This document shows, in pieces, positions 9,276-19,327 of a stretch of 64,000 nt of DNA. Source of the DNA: Desulfobulbus oligotrophicus (lineage in GTDB: Bacteria > Desulfobacterota > Desulfobulbia > Desulfobulbales > Desulfobulbaceae); assembly GCF_016446285.1 (NCBI RefSeq), contig NZ_CP054140.1, positions 2,089,501-2,153,500 of the forward strand, read 5' to 3'. The notes below the pieces were generated by a model. The model had not been told where the DNA came from and made no database searches. It worked only from the letters and a program-made list of their open reading frames with translations. Numbering within the stretch: the first letter of the stretch is position 1; every line of letters begins with the position of its first letter. A program made the translations under genes and the position numbers.

Positions 9276-10121
9276 ATGCAAGACACCTGTTTATCTCTAC
9301 ATCCCAGCTTTCACCCCAACGGTTACCTGACCGGTGATGTTTCGCAAACATCGGTCAAGAGATCTTTTATCATGGCTGTCACACGGAATGGGCATATGTC
9401 TGAACCGGTCATGATGTACGCCATGCATACAGCCCAGCGTTTGGGCTGTGCCGTACTGACCGTGCATGTGGATACTCTGCCGGCCTACAATCTGCGGCGA
9501 CGCAGCCGGCATTTTGCCGAAGCAGTGGAGGAAAGTATCGCGCAGTTCCGGGAGAACGTCAAAGACAGTGGTCTTATCGTTGAACATCTTTGTGAGTCCG
9601 GCCGGGTCGGTGATGTTGTCAGCCGGCTGTGCAGGGCGCACCGCCGGATTGAATTTGTCGTTCTTGACAAAGGCATTCGCCTGGAAGAGGTGGCCCGCCA
9701 GTCACCGGTACCGGTGTTTCCCGTTTTATGTAACCAACAAGGCTCTTTTCATACAGCCTTATCTTTACCCGCAATGAAAAATGGAGGTTTTACCATGTCT
9801 GTCAACAGAAAACGTCACATGAAAAACTGTATGCTCTTCGGTACGCTGACTGCTGCCTTATACGCCACCATTTTTACATATCAGGACCTGGTCGTCACCT
9901 ATTTCAGCAAAGGAGGAGTATTTGCGTTGTTACCGGTGGCCACGGTTCTTGCGGTCTCGTATTTTCATGGCAATTTTACGAGTTCCTTCTGGTCTGCCAT
10001 GGGAATCGAAGCATCGAAAAAAGAGACGGCCAAAAAGGTTGCTCCGGCACATGCAGTGGTTGACAGCGTTACCCGGGTTTCCAGACCGGACACACGTCCG
10101 CGTGTACAGATGAATGCCTAG
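9276..10121 (+). CDS. Universal-stress-protein-like domain fused to a membrane segment
   Basis: 281 residues. Residues about 28-150 resemble a degenerate USP fold (strand KRSFIMAV, helix EPVMMYAMHTAQRLG, strand AVLTVHV, later RIEFVVLDKG). From about 174 there is a basic start-like stretch MSVNRKRHMKN, one or two hydrophobic helices (MLFGTLTAALYATIFTY and VFALLPVATVLAVSYF) and a charged tail. ATG at 9795 has GGAGG upstream, so the membrane part could also be made separately. The upstream start is kept because a start at 9372 would remove the first strand. It heads the operon with the TauE permease (44-base gap). Function unknown; probably an accessory of the permease. Confidence 0.65.
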   Translation: MQDTCLSLHPSFHPNGYLTGDVSQTSVKRSFIMAVTRNGHMSEPVMMYAMHTAQRLGCAVLTVHVDTLPAYNLRRRSRHFAEAVEESIAQFRENVKDSGLIVEHLCESGRVGDVVSRLCRAHRRIEFVVLDKGIRLEEVARQSPVPVFPVLCNQQGSFHTALSLPAMKNGGFTMSVNRKRHMKNCMLFGTLTAALYATIFTYQDLVVTYFSKGGVFALLPVATVLAVSYFHGNFTSSFWSAMGIEASKKETAKKVAPAHAVVDSVTRVSRPDTRPRVQMNA

Positions 10122-10165
10122 ATCGGCTTTCCCAATGTTATTGTAAAGTATAAGGAGTCCACTCC

Positions 10166-11227
10166 ATGCACGGATCAATCGGTGATGTCATCCAGTTTAT
10201 CGACCTCAACGTCTATACAGTTCTCTTTCTTTTTTTAGTTGGTTTTATCGGAGGCCTGGTCAGTGGATTTATTGGCTCCGGAGGCGCTTTTGTGCTCACG
10301 CCCGGTATGATGAGTCTGGGCGTTCCCGGTACGGTCGCTGTGGCCAGTAACATGTGCCATAAGTTTCCCAAAGCCCTGGTTGGTGCTGTTAAACGGTACA
10401 AGTATGGCCAGGTGGATATCAAACTCGGACTCATCATGGGTGTCTTTGCCGAGATCGGCGTCCAGGTCGGCATCATGATTCAAAAGACTGTTTTGGATAA
10501 ATGGGGTCAGGCTGGTTCAAACCTGTATGTGTCCATAATTTTTGTCCTGGTACTGGTCATTGTCGGTTCTTTCGTCCTCAGGGATGCCTTGGGCATGAAA
10601 AATGCCGATGGTGCAACAGAGGTGAAATCTCCAACCGTTGCCAAACGGCTTCAGCAGATCGAGCTGTGGCCGATGATTACATTTAAAACGGCGAATATAC
10701 GTATCAGTCTGTGGTTTTTAATACCTGTTGCCCTTGCCACCGGCATGCTGGCAGCCACCATTGCTGTGGGAGGATTTATCGGTGTGCCCGGCCTGATGTA
10801 TATCATCGGCGTGACAAGTATTGTTGCTTCGGCTTCGGAACTGGTTGTGGCCTTTGTTATGGGACTTGGCGGTACTCTTATCTGGGCCTATTACGGCATG
10901 GTTGATATCCGACTAGTTATGATTATTCTGGCCGGGTCACTTTTCGGGGTCCAGCTCGGTGCAATCGGTACGACCTATGTGAAAGACTACATGATCAAGT
11001 TTGTTATGGCGACAATCATGCTGATTGTTGCGGTCAGCCGTCTTCTGGCTCTTCCTAAATATCTGTCAGAACTTCAGCTTATCTCCATCAATACCGTCAT
11101 GCTCTCGATCATGACGCATTTAAGCTTTGGCGTCATGTGCTTGGCGCTGCTTATCGGCGCATCAATCATTCTTGCCAATCTGTTCAAGGCCCGCCGTTTG
11201 GAAAAACTTGCTGCCAGAAACATATAA
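10166..11227 (+). CDS. TauE/SafE-family sulfite/organosulfonate exporter-like permease
   Basis: 353 residues with about eight hydrophobic helices and the twin glycine-rich half-repeats of the family: GFIGGLVSGFIGSGGAFVLTP near the N-terminus and AATIAVGGFIGVPGLMYIIGV in the second half. AAGGAG lies ahead of the ATG. Members move sulfite, sulfoacetate or other C1/sulfur anions across the inner membrane. The substrate is not shown by sequence, but the likely sulfate-reducing host fits sulfite or a related anion. It sits between two USP genes in one operon, which suggests stress- or energy-state control of export. Confidence 0.9.
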   Translation: MHGSIGDVIQFIDLNVYTVLFLFLVGFIGGLVSGFIGSGGAFVLTPGMMSLGVPGTVAVASNMCHKFPKALVGAVKRYKYGQVDIKLGLIMGVFAEIGVQVGIMIQKTVLDKWGQAGSNLYVSIIFVLVLVIVGSFVLRDALGMKNADGATEVKSPTVAKRLQQIELWPMITFKTANIRISLWFLIPVALATGMLAATIAVGGFIGVPGLMYIIGVTSIVASASELVVAFVMGLGGTLIWAYYGMVDIRLVMIILAGSLFGVQLGAIGTTYVKDYMIKFVMATIMLIVAVSRLLALPKYLSELQLISINTVMLSIMTHLSFGVMCLALLIGASIILANLFKARRLEKLAARNI

Positions 11228-11245
11228 CCGACTCCGGGAGACTCC

Positions 11246-12103
11246 ATGCCAACTCGTATCACCAGCATACTTGCCGCTGTTGTACCTGGAAAGACAGGGT
11301 TGTTCGCCTTCCAACAGGCTGTCCGCATGGCTCTTTTTTTTAAGGCGCGATTGATCGCCATCTCCATCACTCCCCGGTATGAGGGAAATATGAACAGATG
11401 GAAGATTGATAATGCTGAAGAACAGTTCAATAAGCCTTTTCTTCATTGCCTTGACGAGGCGCAACAGATTGCCGGCTCCCATAATCTGGAAGTGCACACC
11501 ATGCATAAGGTCGGCGATCCGGTCGAGGAGATTCTCTACGCAGCTGAAGAACAACAGGCGGATATTGTGATTCTGGGATATCCGAAGCGTTCCCGGATTG
11601 AAAGGGTCATCCTTGGTAATACAGCGGCCAAGGTCATCGGCTACAGTCCCTGTGATGTGATAATGATCCCCTATGAGGCCGAGATTGATTTTTCCCGGAT
11701 TTTGGTGGGGATTGACGGATCTTCGTATAGTATGGCAGCCGGACAGAGGGCCCTGGAACTGGGGCTTGCGTTTGGGGGTGATGTCTATGCGCTGACTGTT
11801 ATTGATATTCCCGTTGAACGGGGTTTTTTGTACGGCGTGCTGGATGAGGCCAGGCGGAAAAGTTACCCACCCCTGCAGACACTGGTCGGCCAGGGGGAGC
11901 GGCTTGGTGTGCGCGTCATTACCGATATTCTGGAAGGACCACCTTATGCAACCATTGTCCGGCACAGTGAAACCAACAGTATCGGTCTCATCGTTCTCGG
12001 AAGTCATGGGCGGACAGAATTTGGTGATCTTCTCATGGGAAGTGTGGTTGAGCGGGTGACCTCCATGGCCGCACTTCCCACGCTGGTCGTAAAAAGGCGA
12101 TAA
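11246..12103 (+). CDS. Tandem universal stress protein
   Basis: 285 residues containing two USP domains. The first (1-145) runs from TRITSILAAVVPGKTG to a degenerate ATP loop near GYPKRSRIERVILGNTAAKVIGYSPCDVIMI (interrupted here for length). The second (150-285) has ILVGIDGSSYS and the canonical G-2x-G-9x-G(S/T) loop GSHGRTEFGDLLMGSVVERV. The second domain should bind ATP and the first probably does not. GGGAG precedes the ATG. It is 18 bases after the TauE permease, so co-expressed with it. Probably a soluble sensor of nucleotide state acting with the permease (inference). Confidence 0.92.
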   Translation: MPTRITSILAAVVPGKTGLFAFQQAVRMALFFKARLIAISITPRYEGNMNRWKIDNAEEQFNKPFLHCLDEAQQIAGSHNLEVHTMHKVGDPVEEILYAAEEQQADIVILGYPKRSRIERVILGNTAAKVIGYSPCDVIMIPYEAEIDFSRILVGIDGSSYSMAAGQRALELGLAFGGDVYALTVIDIPVERGFLYGVLDEARRKSYPPLQTLVGQGERLGVRVITDILEGPPYATIVRHSETNSIGLIVLGSHGRTEFGDLLMGSVVERVTSMAALPTLVVKRR

Positions 12104-12183
12104 AGGGCTGATATTGAATACCGGTTCAGCCCTGTACTTTCTCTTTAACAGCAAGGGACTCTGAAGAAACAAAGGAGAAAATT

Positions 12184-12480
12184 ATGGAACTACAGCAGCT
12201 GTTTCTTTGTCTTCTTGGATCAACCTGTGTTGTCCATTTACTGACAATGGCTGCACAGACTCTGCAGAGGTCATCCGGGCGTCGGTTGTCTTATCAGGCA
12301 CGTAGTCAAACGGCAGTTCAGACGACGAGAGACGACTGGTATGTTTTTTTTCACTGCGCTGACCTGCTTGGAACGCAGAGTGTGTCTCAGTCTGCACAAC
12401 AAAAAGGAGCCTGGATCGCTCAGGCAGTGGAAAAGCGCCGGCAACAGGCACCCAGGCCACGGGCACGGATCAGGATGTGA
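12184..12480 (+). CDS. Small hypothetical protein with N-terminal hydrophobic helix
   Basis: 98 codons beginning at an ATG preceded by AAAGGAGA, a strong ribosome-binding site at good spacing. Residues 4-24 (QQLFLCLLGSTCVVHLLTMA) are hydrophobic and would anchor it in the membrane; the rest is polar and basic with several Gln and Arg residues. It follows the tandem USP by 80 bases in the same direction, so it may be the last gene of that operon. No family recognised. The coding call rests mainly on the ribosome-binding site and position. Confidence 0.5.
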   Translation: MELQQLFLCLLGSTCVVHLLTMAAQTLQRSSGRRLSYQARSQTAVQTTRDDWYVFFHCADLLGTQSVSQSAQQKGAWIAQAVEKRRQQAPRPRARIRM

Positions 12481-12552
12481 TCTCGGTGTGACTATGCAAT
12501 CGAAGAGCAGGGGCCGCATCGTGAACAAGGTTGGTAGACAGCCTGGCTGCAG

Positions 12553-13164
12553 CTAAATGAGACGATGTACCGTCTGTCGTGATTCAATGGCCTTGGCCAG
12601 GGTATGTTCATCCGCATATTTGATGTCCATCCCCATGGGGATTCCACAGGCGAGGCGGCTGAGATGAACGTCGGTTCCCTTAAGAATATCGGCAAGATAA
12701 GAGGCGGTGGCTTCTCCGGGGACAGTTGAACTGGTGGCGATCAGTATTTCATCGACAGTGCCACTTGTTGCCCGCTGGTATAGTTCGCGTACCTTTAACT
12801 CTTCCGGCCCGATACCGTCTATCGGGGCGATCACACCATGTAAGATATGGTAAACGCCACGAAATGCACCGGTCTTTTCAATGGCAATCTGATCTCCGGG
12901 TTCTTCAACCACACAGACGAGACGAGGGTCCCGACTCGGATTGCCGCAGATCATGCACGGATTGGTTTCTGAAAAGGTATAACACTGCTGACACAGATGG
13001 ATGGCATCATGCAGTGCGTGAAGATCGGCAGCAAGATTTTTAGCTTCGGTCGCAGGACGACGCAGTATATACAGAGCCAATCGAGTTGCTGATTTGTGAC
13101 CGATGCCGGGGAGTTTGGTCAGATCAGCAATCAGCCTTTCCAGTGCCGGTGGAATGACCTGCAT
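12553..13164 (-). CDS. recR: Recombination mediator protein RecR
   Basis: 203 residues, the family's usual length. An N-terminal helix-hairpin-helix (LPGIGHKSATRLALYIL), a four-Cys zinc finger (CQQCYTF...CMIC) and a Toprim domain starting VCVVEEPGDQIAIE are all present. RecR works with RecO/RecF to load RecA on gapped DNA. Its ATG overlaps the ybaB stop as TGATG, the standard dnaX-ybaB-recR arrangement with translational coupling. Confidence 0.97.
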   Translation of the reverse strand: MQVIPPALERLIADLTKLPGIGHKSATRLALYILRRPATEAKNLAADLHALHDAIHLCQQCYTFSETNPCMICGNPSRDPRLVCVVEEPGDQIAIEKTGAFRGVYHILHGVIAPIDGIGPEELKVRELYQRATSGTVDEILIATSSTVPGEATASYLADILKGTDVHLSRLACGIPMGMDIKYADEHTLAKAIESRQTVHRLI

Positions 13165-13472
13165 CAGACAAGACCGGGAATGTTCAGTCCGCCGGTTAAC
13201 CGGGTCATTTCTGATTTTCCAAGTTCTTTGGCCTTGTTCAGTCCATCGTTAACAGCAGCTGCGATGAGGTCTTGCAACATCTCAACATTTTCCGGCTGCA
13301 CAACGGTTTTTTCAATGATAACCGCAAGCAGTTCACCCCGACCGTTGAAGGTGGTCGTCACCATACCGGCACCGGCAGTACCGGTAACCTGCTGCTTGCC
13401 CAGGTCATTTTGTATTGAGGCCAGGTTTTCCTGAAACTGCTGGGCCTGTTTCATCAGGTCATTGATATTCAT
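13164..13472 (-). CDS. ybaB: YbaB/EbfC family nucleoid-associated protein
   Basis: 102 residues: an N-terminal helix rich in Gln/Met (DLMKQAQQFQENLASIQ), a central beta region with GTAGAGMVTTTFNGRGE and a C-terminal helix VNDGLNKAKELGKSEM, as in YbaB/EbfC DNA-binding dimers. It lies between dnaX and recR, the most conserved neighbourhood of this family. Start ATG at 13472. Confidence 0.95.
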   Translation of the reverse strand: MNINDLMKQAQQFQENLASIQNDLGKQQVTGTAGAGMVTTTFNGRGELLAVIIEKTVVQPENVEMLQDLIAAAVNDGLNKAKELGKSEMTRLTGGLNIPGLV

Positions 13473-13535
13473 GCGTCTCTCAGATGTCTGTATGTTTGCT
13501 TGTTGTGTTGTGTGCGTGTTGAACTTCAGGAGGCA

Positions 13536-15488
13536 CTAGTCATCATTGTCAGGTTCATGTTCCGTATCGGTTTGGTCAACAGGTGTGGTTGTCTTCAGAT
13601 AGCGTTTGCCGACTCGGATTTCTTCAACTTGACCGGTGAACACATCCAGGGCGGTCAGCACCAGCGGGTCATTGGCCAACGCGCGCCGCTCTTGCAGGGG
13701 AGCCAGATGACTGTTCGGATCAAGTGCACAGGCGGTTGAACCTGGAACTTCAAACTGGATCCGGAGATTTTCCTGGAAAAAATCAAGGACGGATGCGGTG
13801 AGTGCTTCAATGATTTTGGGTTGTTTTAAGAGGGTGCAGTCGATGCTGTCGGTAAAGTGAATGGTGAGAACTTCGCCCTGCTGATCGACTGCATCCGCCA
13901 CCTGCAAGGCTGCTGCTATCCATGGCTGCCGGCTGTGTACATATTTGACAAAAGCACCCCAATGTTGGCGAATCCGTTTCCTTTCTGCTGAAGGAGTTGG
14001 CGGGTTTGTTGCCTCTGTAGCAGGTGTTGCAGGGAGTGACTGTGTGGAGATGTCTGTATCTGCTGGAGCCTCATCTGTGTGAAACGTGGAAGTTAGAGGC
14101 AGGGAAGCTTGCCGGTCGACAGGTGGTGCCTGTGTCTCTTCTGTTGAACCTGCATCCTGTACGGTGTGATCAATTGCAGCAGAAGAGGCCGGAGCAACGA
14201 TTTTGCGGGTTTCTATATTTTCGGGCACCTTTGGTGAAACTGAAGCATCCTCGGCAACCGGTACCTGTTGCGCTGTACCGGTTGCGGGTGTTGTTTTATG
14301 CACCTGTGGATCGGCAGAGAGAAGGGGAGCCGGTTGACCTGGTAACATGTCAGCTGCTATCCGGTCAAACTGAGCCATGAGTTCACTGACCGGTACAACA
14401 TCGTGAAACTGTACCGCACGAATAAAAGCCAGCTCCAGTGCCAGTCGAGGTTGTTGGGACCGGGTGATGTTTTCGAGATTTTCCAGGAGCAGGTCGAACA
14501 GGGCGGTGAGTGTCGGTAAAGAGTAACTGTCTGCTGTTTTCGTGAGTTCGATCAGCTCGTTATCCGTTGCCTCAAGGAGTTGGCCAGGGTTTGGGCTGAC
14601 TTTGCACACAATTACAGAGCGGAGCCAGGTGAGCAGATCGTTGACAAATCGCCGCAGGTCGGATCCATGCTGATAGAGTGTGTCAAGTTGTCTGTACACA
14701 GCGGCCAGATCACCCTGGAGCAGGGCAGTACCAAGCTTTGAGACGAGTTGGTGGCTGACCAGCCCCAGCATTTCAACGACATCCTGTGCCTGTATCTGTC
14801 GTCCACTGTAGGAGAAGATCTGATCCAGCAGGCTGAGGCCGTCCCGAACACTGCCGCCGGACTCCCGGACGATCATATCAACAGCTTCAGGCTCTATTTC
14901 AAAACCCTCTGATGCTGCTAACCGGCTGAAATGAGTGGTCAGTTCGTGGTGGTCGAGTCGTTTGAGTTCGTACCGCTGGCAGCGGGAAAGAATAGTTACC
15001 GGAACCTTGTGCAACTCAGTGGTGGCAAACATGAAGTACACATGGTTCGGAGGCTCTTCCAGGGTTTTGAGCAGAGCGTTGAAGGCTTCAGCTGTCAGCA
15101 TGTGCACTTCATCGATCAGGATAATTTTAAAGCGTGAGTGTGTCGGCAGGAAGCGTATTTTTTCCTTCAATTCGCGTATTTCTTGAATACCACGATTGGA
15201 GGCGCCATCTACTTCCTGAAGATCGATGCTGGCTCCGCCGGTGATTTCACGACAGGATCTGCAGGTGTTACAGGGTTCAGTTGCCGGTCCCTGCTCACAG
15301 TTGAGGGCCTTTGCCATTATCCTGGCAAGTGTGGTCTTGCCGGTACCCCGAATGCCGCTGAAAATCAGGGCATGAGGGACCCGGTTTTGCGAGAGAGCGT
15401 TCTGTAGGGTACGGACAATAGGTTTTTGGCCAACAATTTCGGCAAAAGTCTGTGGACGGGATTTTCTGGCAAGGACGAGATAAGACAC
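13536..15488 (-). CDS. dnaX: DNA polymerase III subunit gamma/tau
   Basis: 650 residues from a GTG start. The open frame runs to 15590, but SYLVLARKSRPQTFAEIVGQ is the family's true N-terminus. GTG at 15486-15488 has AGGA upstream, and the ffs RNA occupies the sequence above. The AAA+ domain has Walker A GIRGTGKTTLA, zinc Cys residues (CEQG..CNTCRSC), DEVHMLT and the arginine-finger sensor region. A long Pro/Ala/Thr-rich linker (about 370-520) precedes a tau-type C-terminal domain. It is the clamp-loader ATPase that ties the replisome together. Whether a shorter gamma form is made by frameshifting is not evident. Confidence 0.95.
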   Translation of the reverse strand: MSYLVLARKSRPQTFAEIVGQKPIVRTLQNALSQNRVPHALIFSGIRGTGKTTLARIMAKALNCEQGPATEPCNTCRSCREITGGASIDLQEVDGASNRGIQEIRELKEKIRFLPTHSRFKIILIDEVHMLTAEAFNALLKTLEEPPNHVYFMFATTELHKVPVTILSRCQRYELKRLDHHELTTHFSRLAASEGFEIEPEAVDMIVRESGGSVRDGLSLLDQIFSYSGRQIQAQDVVEMLGLVSHQLVSKLGTALLQGDLAAVYRQLDTLYQHGSDLRRFVNDLLTWLRSVIVCKVSPNPGQLLEATDNELIELTKTADSYSLPTLTALFDLLLENLENITRSQQPRLALELAFIRAVQFHDVVPVSELMAQFDRIAADMLPGQPAPLLSADPQVHKTTPATGTAQQVPVAEDASVSPKVPENIETRKIVAPASSAAIDHTVQDAGSTEETQAPPVDRQASLPLTSTFHTDEAPADTDISTQSLPATPATEATNPPTPSAERKRIRQHWGAFVKYVHSRQPWIAAALQVADAVDQQGEVLTIHFTDSIDCTLLKQPKIIEALTASVLDFFQENLRIQFEVPGSTACALDPNSHLAPLQERRALANDPLVLTALDVFTGQVEEIRVGKRYLKTTTPVDQTDTEHEPDNDD

Positions 15489-15567
15489 AGCTGTTCCTGC
15501 GGACAATATGCAGCTCGAACGACAAGACAGATCCGGGATACAATGGGGAAGAGCTGTCTCGAAAAAG

Positions 15568-15668
15568 GATAGCCAGGCACCCCTGCACACATAAGAAGTG
15601 TCACTACCGCTGCTTCCTTCCGGACCTGACGGGGTTTGTGATTTCTTATTGCACAGGACCCGGCTATC
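15568..15668 (-). ncRNA. ffs: Small (4.5S-type) signal recognition particle RNA
   Basis: On the minus strand GATAGCC at the 5' end pairs with GGCTATC at the 3' end about 101 bases away. The apical region holds the conserved SRP domain IV GTCAGGTCCGGAAGGAAGCAG, given here only as its position, about 15606-15627. A run of T residues follows at 15567-15561 as a terminator. The length matches the short bacterial SRP RNA. ffs just upstream of dnaX is a common arrangement. It binds Ffh to target membrane proteins. Confidence 0.95.
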
Positions 15669-15931
15669 ACACTAATGATCAATCGGTTGCGCTCAATGAT
15701 GAGTGTTGCAGACAGGTTCAGATCTGTGAGTTGCTCGATGGCAAAGAGAAGTGGAGATCCCTGTATCAACAACTTGGCTTGTATACTCTTCGGTGAAGAG
15801 AGCGTCAAGTAAATTCATCATACGACAACTCTGCCCATGGGAGATTATCTCTTTTTACCATAGGCGGTTCTTGTTAAATATGTATGTATCGGGTGGCCGG
15901 AGTTGTTTTAGTTGTACCCCAGCCGACAAGG

Positions 15932-16921
15932 TTACAAGAGAAGATCCTTGCCCAATATGGCCACCAGATCATCAGCAGCTCGGGTCGGAGCCATACTGCC
16001 TTCTTCAACGCGGCGTTTGATGTCAGGTAACAGTTTCTGAATTTCAGAATGCTGGTAAAACCAGAGTTCCAGGCCCTCATTAACAAGAAACCACATCCAT
16101 GACATGGCCTGCTCCTGTCTTTTTTTATCCAGTTCACCGGAGGCGGTCATGATTTTTTTATGGCTGATGATGGTATTCCAGACTTCTGTGAGCCCGGTTT
16201 CCTCAAGAGCACTGCATGTCATAACTGGTGGAGACCAGTTCGGTGATGATGGCTTAACAAGGTGTAACGCAGTTTCATATTGCCGTTTGGCCAGCTTAGC
16301 GCGCATGATATTGTCGCCGTCAGCCTTATTGACCACAATGGCATCTGCCACTTCCAGAACGCCTTTTTTTATTCCCTGCAACTCATCACCGGCTCCGGCG
16401 ATTTGTAAAACAAGAAAAAAATCGACCATTGAGGCAACCGTGGTTTCAGATTGGCCAACGCCAACGGTTTCGACGATTATGACGTCAAAACCCGCAGCCT
16501 CGCAGATGAGCATGGACTCTCTGGTTTTCCTGGCAACACCGCCGAGGCTGCCTCCGGAAGGAGACGGACGAATAAACGCCATGTCATTGACTGCAAGTTT
16601 TTCCATTCGCGTCTTGTCACCGAGAATGGAACCACCGCTACGCGTGCTGCTTGGATCAATGGCCAGAACCGCAACTCGGTGTCCCAGAGTGGTCAACAGG
16701 GTGCCAAAACTTTCAATAAAAGTACTTTTACCAGCCCCGGGGACACCGGTGATGCCAAGACGAACTGCTTTGCCTGTATAGGGCAGCAGTTCATTGATGA
16801 CATTTTTGGCAATGTCCTGATGCAGGGGCAAAATACTTTCAATGAGGGTAATGGTTCGAGCCAGCATGAGGCGGTTGTTGTCGAGGACACCTTGGATGTA
16901 GTAACTGGGATCTTTATGCAT
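15932..16921 (-). CDS. meaB: Methylmalonyl-CoA mutase-associated GTPase MeaB
   Basis: A G3E P-loop GTPase of about 329 residues with Walker A GVPGAGKST, switch region IDPSSTRSGGSILGDKTRM, ETVGVGQSE and base-specificity NKADGDN. MeaB protects and reloads cobalamin in methylmalonyl-CoA mutase, which is encoded just upstream. The frame is open to 16999, but I prefer ATG at 16921 because the extension would encode through a 10-bp hairpin (16959-16986) and has no family likeness. No strong ribosome-binding site is visible at 16921. Last gene of the mce-mutase-meaB group. Confidence 0.93.
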   Translation of the reverse strand: MHKDPSYYIQGVLDNNRLMLARTITLIESILPLHQDIAKNVINELLPYTGKAVRLGITGVPGAGKSTFIESFGTLLTTLGHRVAVLAIDPSSTRSGGSILGDKTRMEKLAVNDMAFIRPSPSGGSLGGVARKTRESMLICEAAGFDVIIVETVGVGQSETTVASMVDFFLVLQIAGAGDELQGIKKGVLEVADAIVVNKADGDNIMRAKLAKRQYETALHLVKPSSPNWSPPVMTCSALEETGLTEVWNTIISHKKIMTASGELDKKRQEQAMSWMWFLVNEGLELWFYQHSEIQKLLPDIKRRVEEGSMAPTRAADDLVAILGKDLLL

Positions 16922-16958
16922 ATCTAACCATTGGTAGAGGTTTTTTGGGGGAACATAC

Positions 16959-16986
16959 AAACGGACGGATTTTCGCCCGTCCGTTT
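16959..16986. terminator. Hairpin between mutase and meaB (attenuator or processing site)
   Basis: The 10-base arms AAACGGACGG and CCGTCCGTTT enclose an 8-base loop. There is no long T run on the minus strand after it, so it is more likely a partial terminator or mRNA-stabilising stem that sets a lower level of meaB than of the mutase. Confidence 0.5.
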
Positions 16987-17014
16987 GCAGTTGTACCAAT
17001 ATGCGGAGCTGTTA

Positions 17015-19162
17015 CTACTTACAGTATTTTTCCTCAAGCATATCCATGACTTTACCAGCGGATTCGGTAATTGGAGTGCCTGGGCCGTAGATGCCCTTGC
17101 AGCCGGCATCATAGAGGAACTGGTAATCGCTTGGCGGGATGACACCACCGGCAACCACCATGATCTCTTCAGCGCCATTCTTTTTAAGCTCTCCAATGAG
17201 TTCAGGAACCAAAGTCTTGTGACCGGCGGCCAGTGAAGAGGCTCCGACAATATGGACATCGTTTTCAATGGCCATTTTAGCAGCCTCTTCCGGAGTCTGG
17301 AACATCGGGCTGATATCAACGTCAAAACCGAGATCAGCGTACGACGAAGCAACAACTTTGATACCGCGGTCATGTCCGTCCTGTCCCATTTTAGTAACGA
17401 GAATACGTGGGCGGCGACCGGTTTTTGCCATGAAATCGTCAGTGCGCTTGCGCATTGTATCGATTACTTGGGCAGAATCACTGCCGGCCTCGCTATACTC
17501 AGAAGAGTAAGCGCCGGATACACACTGAGTTGTGGCGACGAAACGACCGAATACTTTTTCCATAGCGTCAGAAATTTCTCCAACAGTTGCTCTGGCTTTA
17601 GCAGCAGCGATGGCTGCTTCGAGAAGGTTGTCTTTACCGGCGGCAGCTTTGGTGACAGCTTCAAGACAGGCTTGTGTCTTGGCATTGTCACGGGTCTTTT
17701 TGATATGATTGATGCGATCGATCTGCTCAAGTCGAACAGAATCCGGTACCTCGAGAATTTCGAAATCGAGCTTCTCATCTTTGAGGCGATACTTGTTGAC
17801 ACCAACGATTACGTCTTTACCCTGGTCGATACGAGCCTGGCGCCGGGCAGCGGATTCCTCAATGCGCATTTTCGGCATTCCGGTGGCAATAGCCTTTGCC
17901 ATACCGCCCATCTCTTCGATCTCGTTGATGATTTTTTCAGCGCCTTCAACGATCTGGTTGGTCAGCCATTCAACATAGTAGGAACCGCCCAGCGGATCGG
18001 CTACACGGCAGATCTGTGACTCTTCCTGGATAATGATCTGCGTGTTACGGGCAATACGCGCCGAAAATTCGGTGGGCAGACAAACAGCTTCATCAAAGGA
18101 GTTGGTGTGCAGGGATTGAGTGCCGCCAAGGGCAGCAGACATGGCCTCGATGGTGGTGCGAATGATGTTGTTGTACGGATCCTGCTCGGTAAGAGACCAG
18201 CCGGAGGTCTGTACGTGAGTCCGCAGCATGGAGGATTGTGGTTTTTTCGGGTTGAACTGCTGCATCAGCTTGTACCAGAGGAATCGGGCTGCACGCAGCA
18301 TGGCAATTTCCATGAAGAAGTTCATGCCAACGCCGAAGAAGAAGGACAGGCGCGGGGCAAAGGTATCGACATCCATGCCGGACGCCAAGGCGGCACGTAC
18401 ATACTCAACACCGTCGGCTAAAGTAAAGGCGCACTGCAGAACAGAGTCTGCACCGGCTTCCATTATGTGATAACCACTGATGGAAATGGTGTTGTATCTC
18501 GGCATATTCTTGGAACTGTATGCCATGATGTCGGAAACGATCCGCATGGAGGGCTCCGGCGGATAGATGTAGGTGTTCCGGGTGAGATACTCTTTGAGGA
18601 TGTCGTTTTGAATGGTACCGTTGAGCTCTTCCTGTTTCACGCCCTGTTCTTCTGCCGCCCCAATCCACATGGCCAGAATCGGAATAACAGCACCGTTCAT
18701 GGTCATGGAAACGGACATCTGATCCAGCGGGATTCCATCAAAAAGGATCTTCATATCCTCAATGGAATCGATGGCAACACCTGCTTTACCGATGTCACCG
18801 GAAACACGGGGGTTGTCGGAGTCATAACCGCGATGGGTGGAGAGGCTGAAGGCAACGGAGAGGCCTTTTTGTCCGGCAGCCAGGTTTTTACGGTAGAATT
18901 CATTTGAAGCTTTGGCTGTGGAAAAACCTGCATACTGACGAATGGTCCATGGACGACCGGCATACATGGTGGCCATCGGTCCCCGGGTATAAGGAGCCAT
19001 GCCCGGGAACATGCTGAAGGATTCAAGATCCTTTGTGTCCTCTGCATGGTACATGGGCTTGATAGTGATTCCTTCCGGGGATTTCCAGTTCAAGGATTCC
19101 GGGCCTTTGCCCTTCATCTGCTTGGTGGCCAGTTCAATCCATTGATCATATGATGTTGCCAT
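17015..19162 (-). CDS. mcm: Methylmalonyl-CoA mutase, single-chain (catalytic plus cobalamin-binding domains)
   Basis: 715 residues, the length of a full alpha-type mutase. The TIM-barrel N-terminal part has [19 protein letters not shown] (active-site Tyr/Arg region) and [11 protein letters not shown]. The C-terminal Rossmann domain has the base-off cobalamin motif GQDGHDRG (Asp-x-His-x-x-Gly) with SSLAAGH. It interconverts succinyl-CoA and (R)-methylmalonyl-CoA, the central step of propionate formation or oxidation. AAGGAG precedes the ATG. It sits between mce upstream and meaB downstream, and an adenosyltransferase for its cofactor is encoded 1.5 kb away. Confidence 0.97.
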   Translation of the reverse strand: MATSYDQWIELATKQMKGKGPESLNWKSPEGITIKPMYHAEDTKDLESFSMFPGMAPYTRGPMATMYAGRPWTIRQYAGFSTAKASNEFYRKNLAAGQKGLSVAFSLSTHRGYDSDNPRVSGDIGKAGVAIDSIEDMKILFDGIPLDQMSVSMTMNGAVIPILAMWIGAAEEQGVKQEELNGTIQNDILKEYLTRNTYIYPPEPSMRIVSDIMAYSSKNMPRYNTISISGYHIMEAGADSVLQCAFTLADGVEYVRAALASGMDVDTFAPRLSFFFGVGMNFFMEIAMLRAARFLWYKLMQQFNPKKPQSSMLRTHVQTSGWSLTEQDPYNNIIRTTIEAMSAALGGTQSLHTNSFDEAVCLPTEFSARIARNTQIIIQEESQICRVADPLGGSYYVEWLTNQIVEGAEKIINEIEEMGGMAKAIATGMPKMRIEESAARRQARIDQGKDVIVGVNKYRLKDEKLDFEILEVPDSVRLEQIDRINHIKKTRDNAKTQACLEAVTKAAAGKDNLLEAAIAAAKARATVGEISDAMEKVFGRFVATTQCVSGAYSSEYSEAGSDSAQVIDTMRKRTDDFMAKTGRRPRILVTKMGQDGHDRGIKVVASSYADLGFDVDISPMFQTPEEAAKMAIENDVHIVGASSLAAGHKTLVPELIGELKKNGAEEIMVVAGGVIPPSDYQFLYDAGCKGIYGPGTPITESAGKVMDMLEEKYCK

Positions 19163-19327
19163 GTTGTCTACTCCTTGTTGTAAAATTTAGGGACATCCCA
19201 AGTTGATAAAAAAATAAACCGCACCGCCTACAGACACTTGCACGTATCAAATGTTGTGTAAGCGATTAAAGAGTACAGCGTCATTCAGACTTCCGTTGCC
19301 GCGAAAATCCGAGTGACGCTCAAACGG

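Noticed and set aside
15489-15590. Longer dnaX start at 15590
   Set aside because: It would overlap the SRP RNA gene, while GTG 15488 matches the family N-terminus and has a ribosome-binding site.
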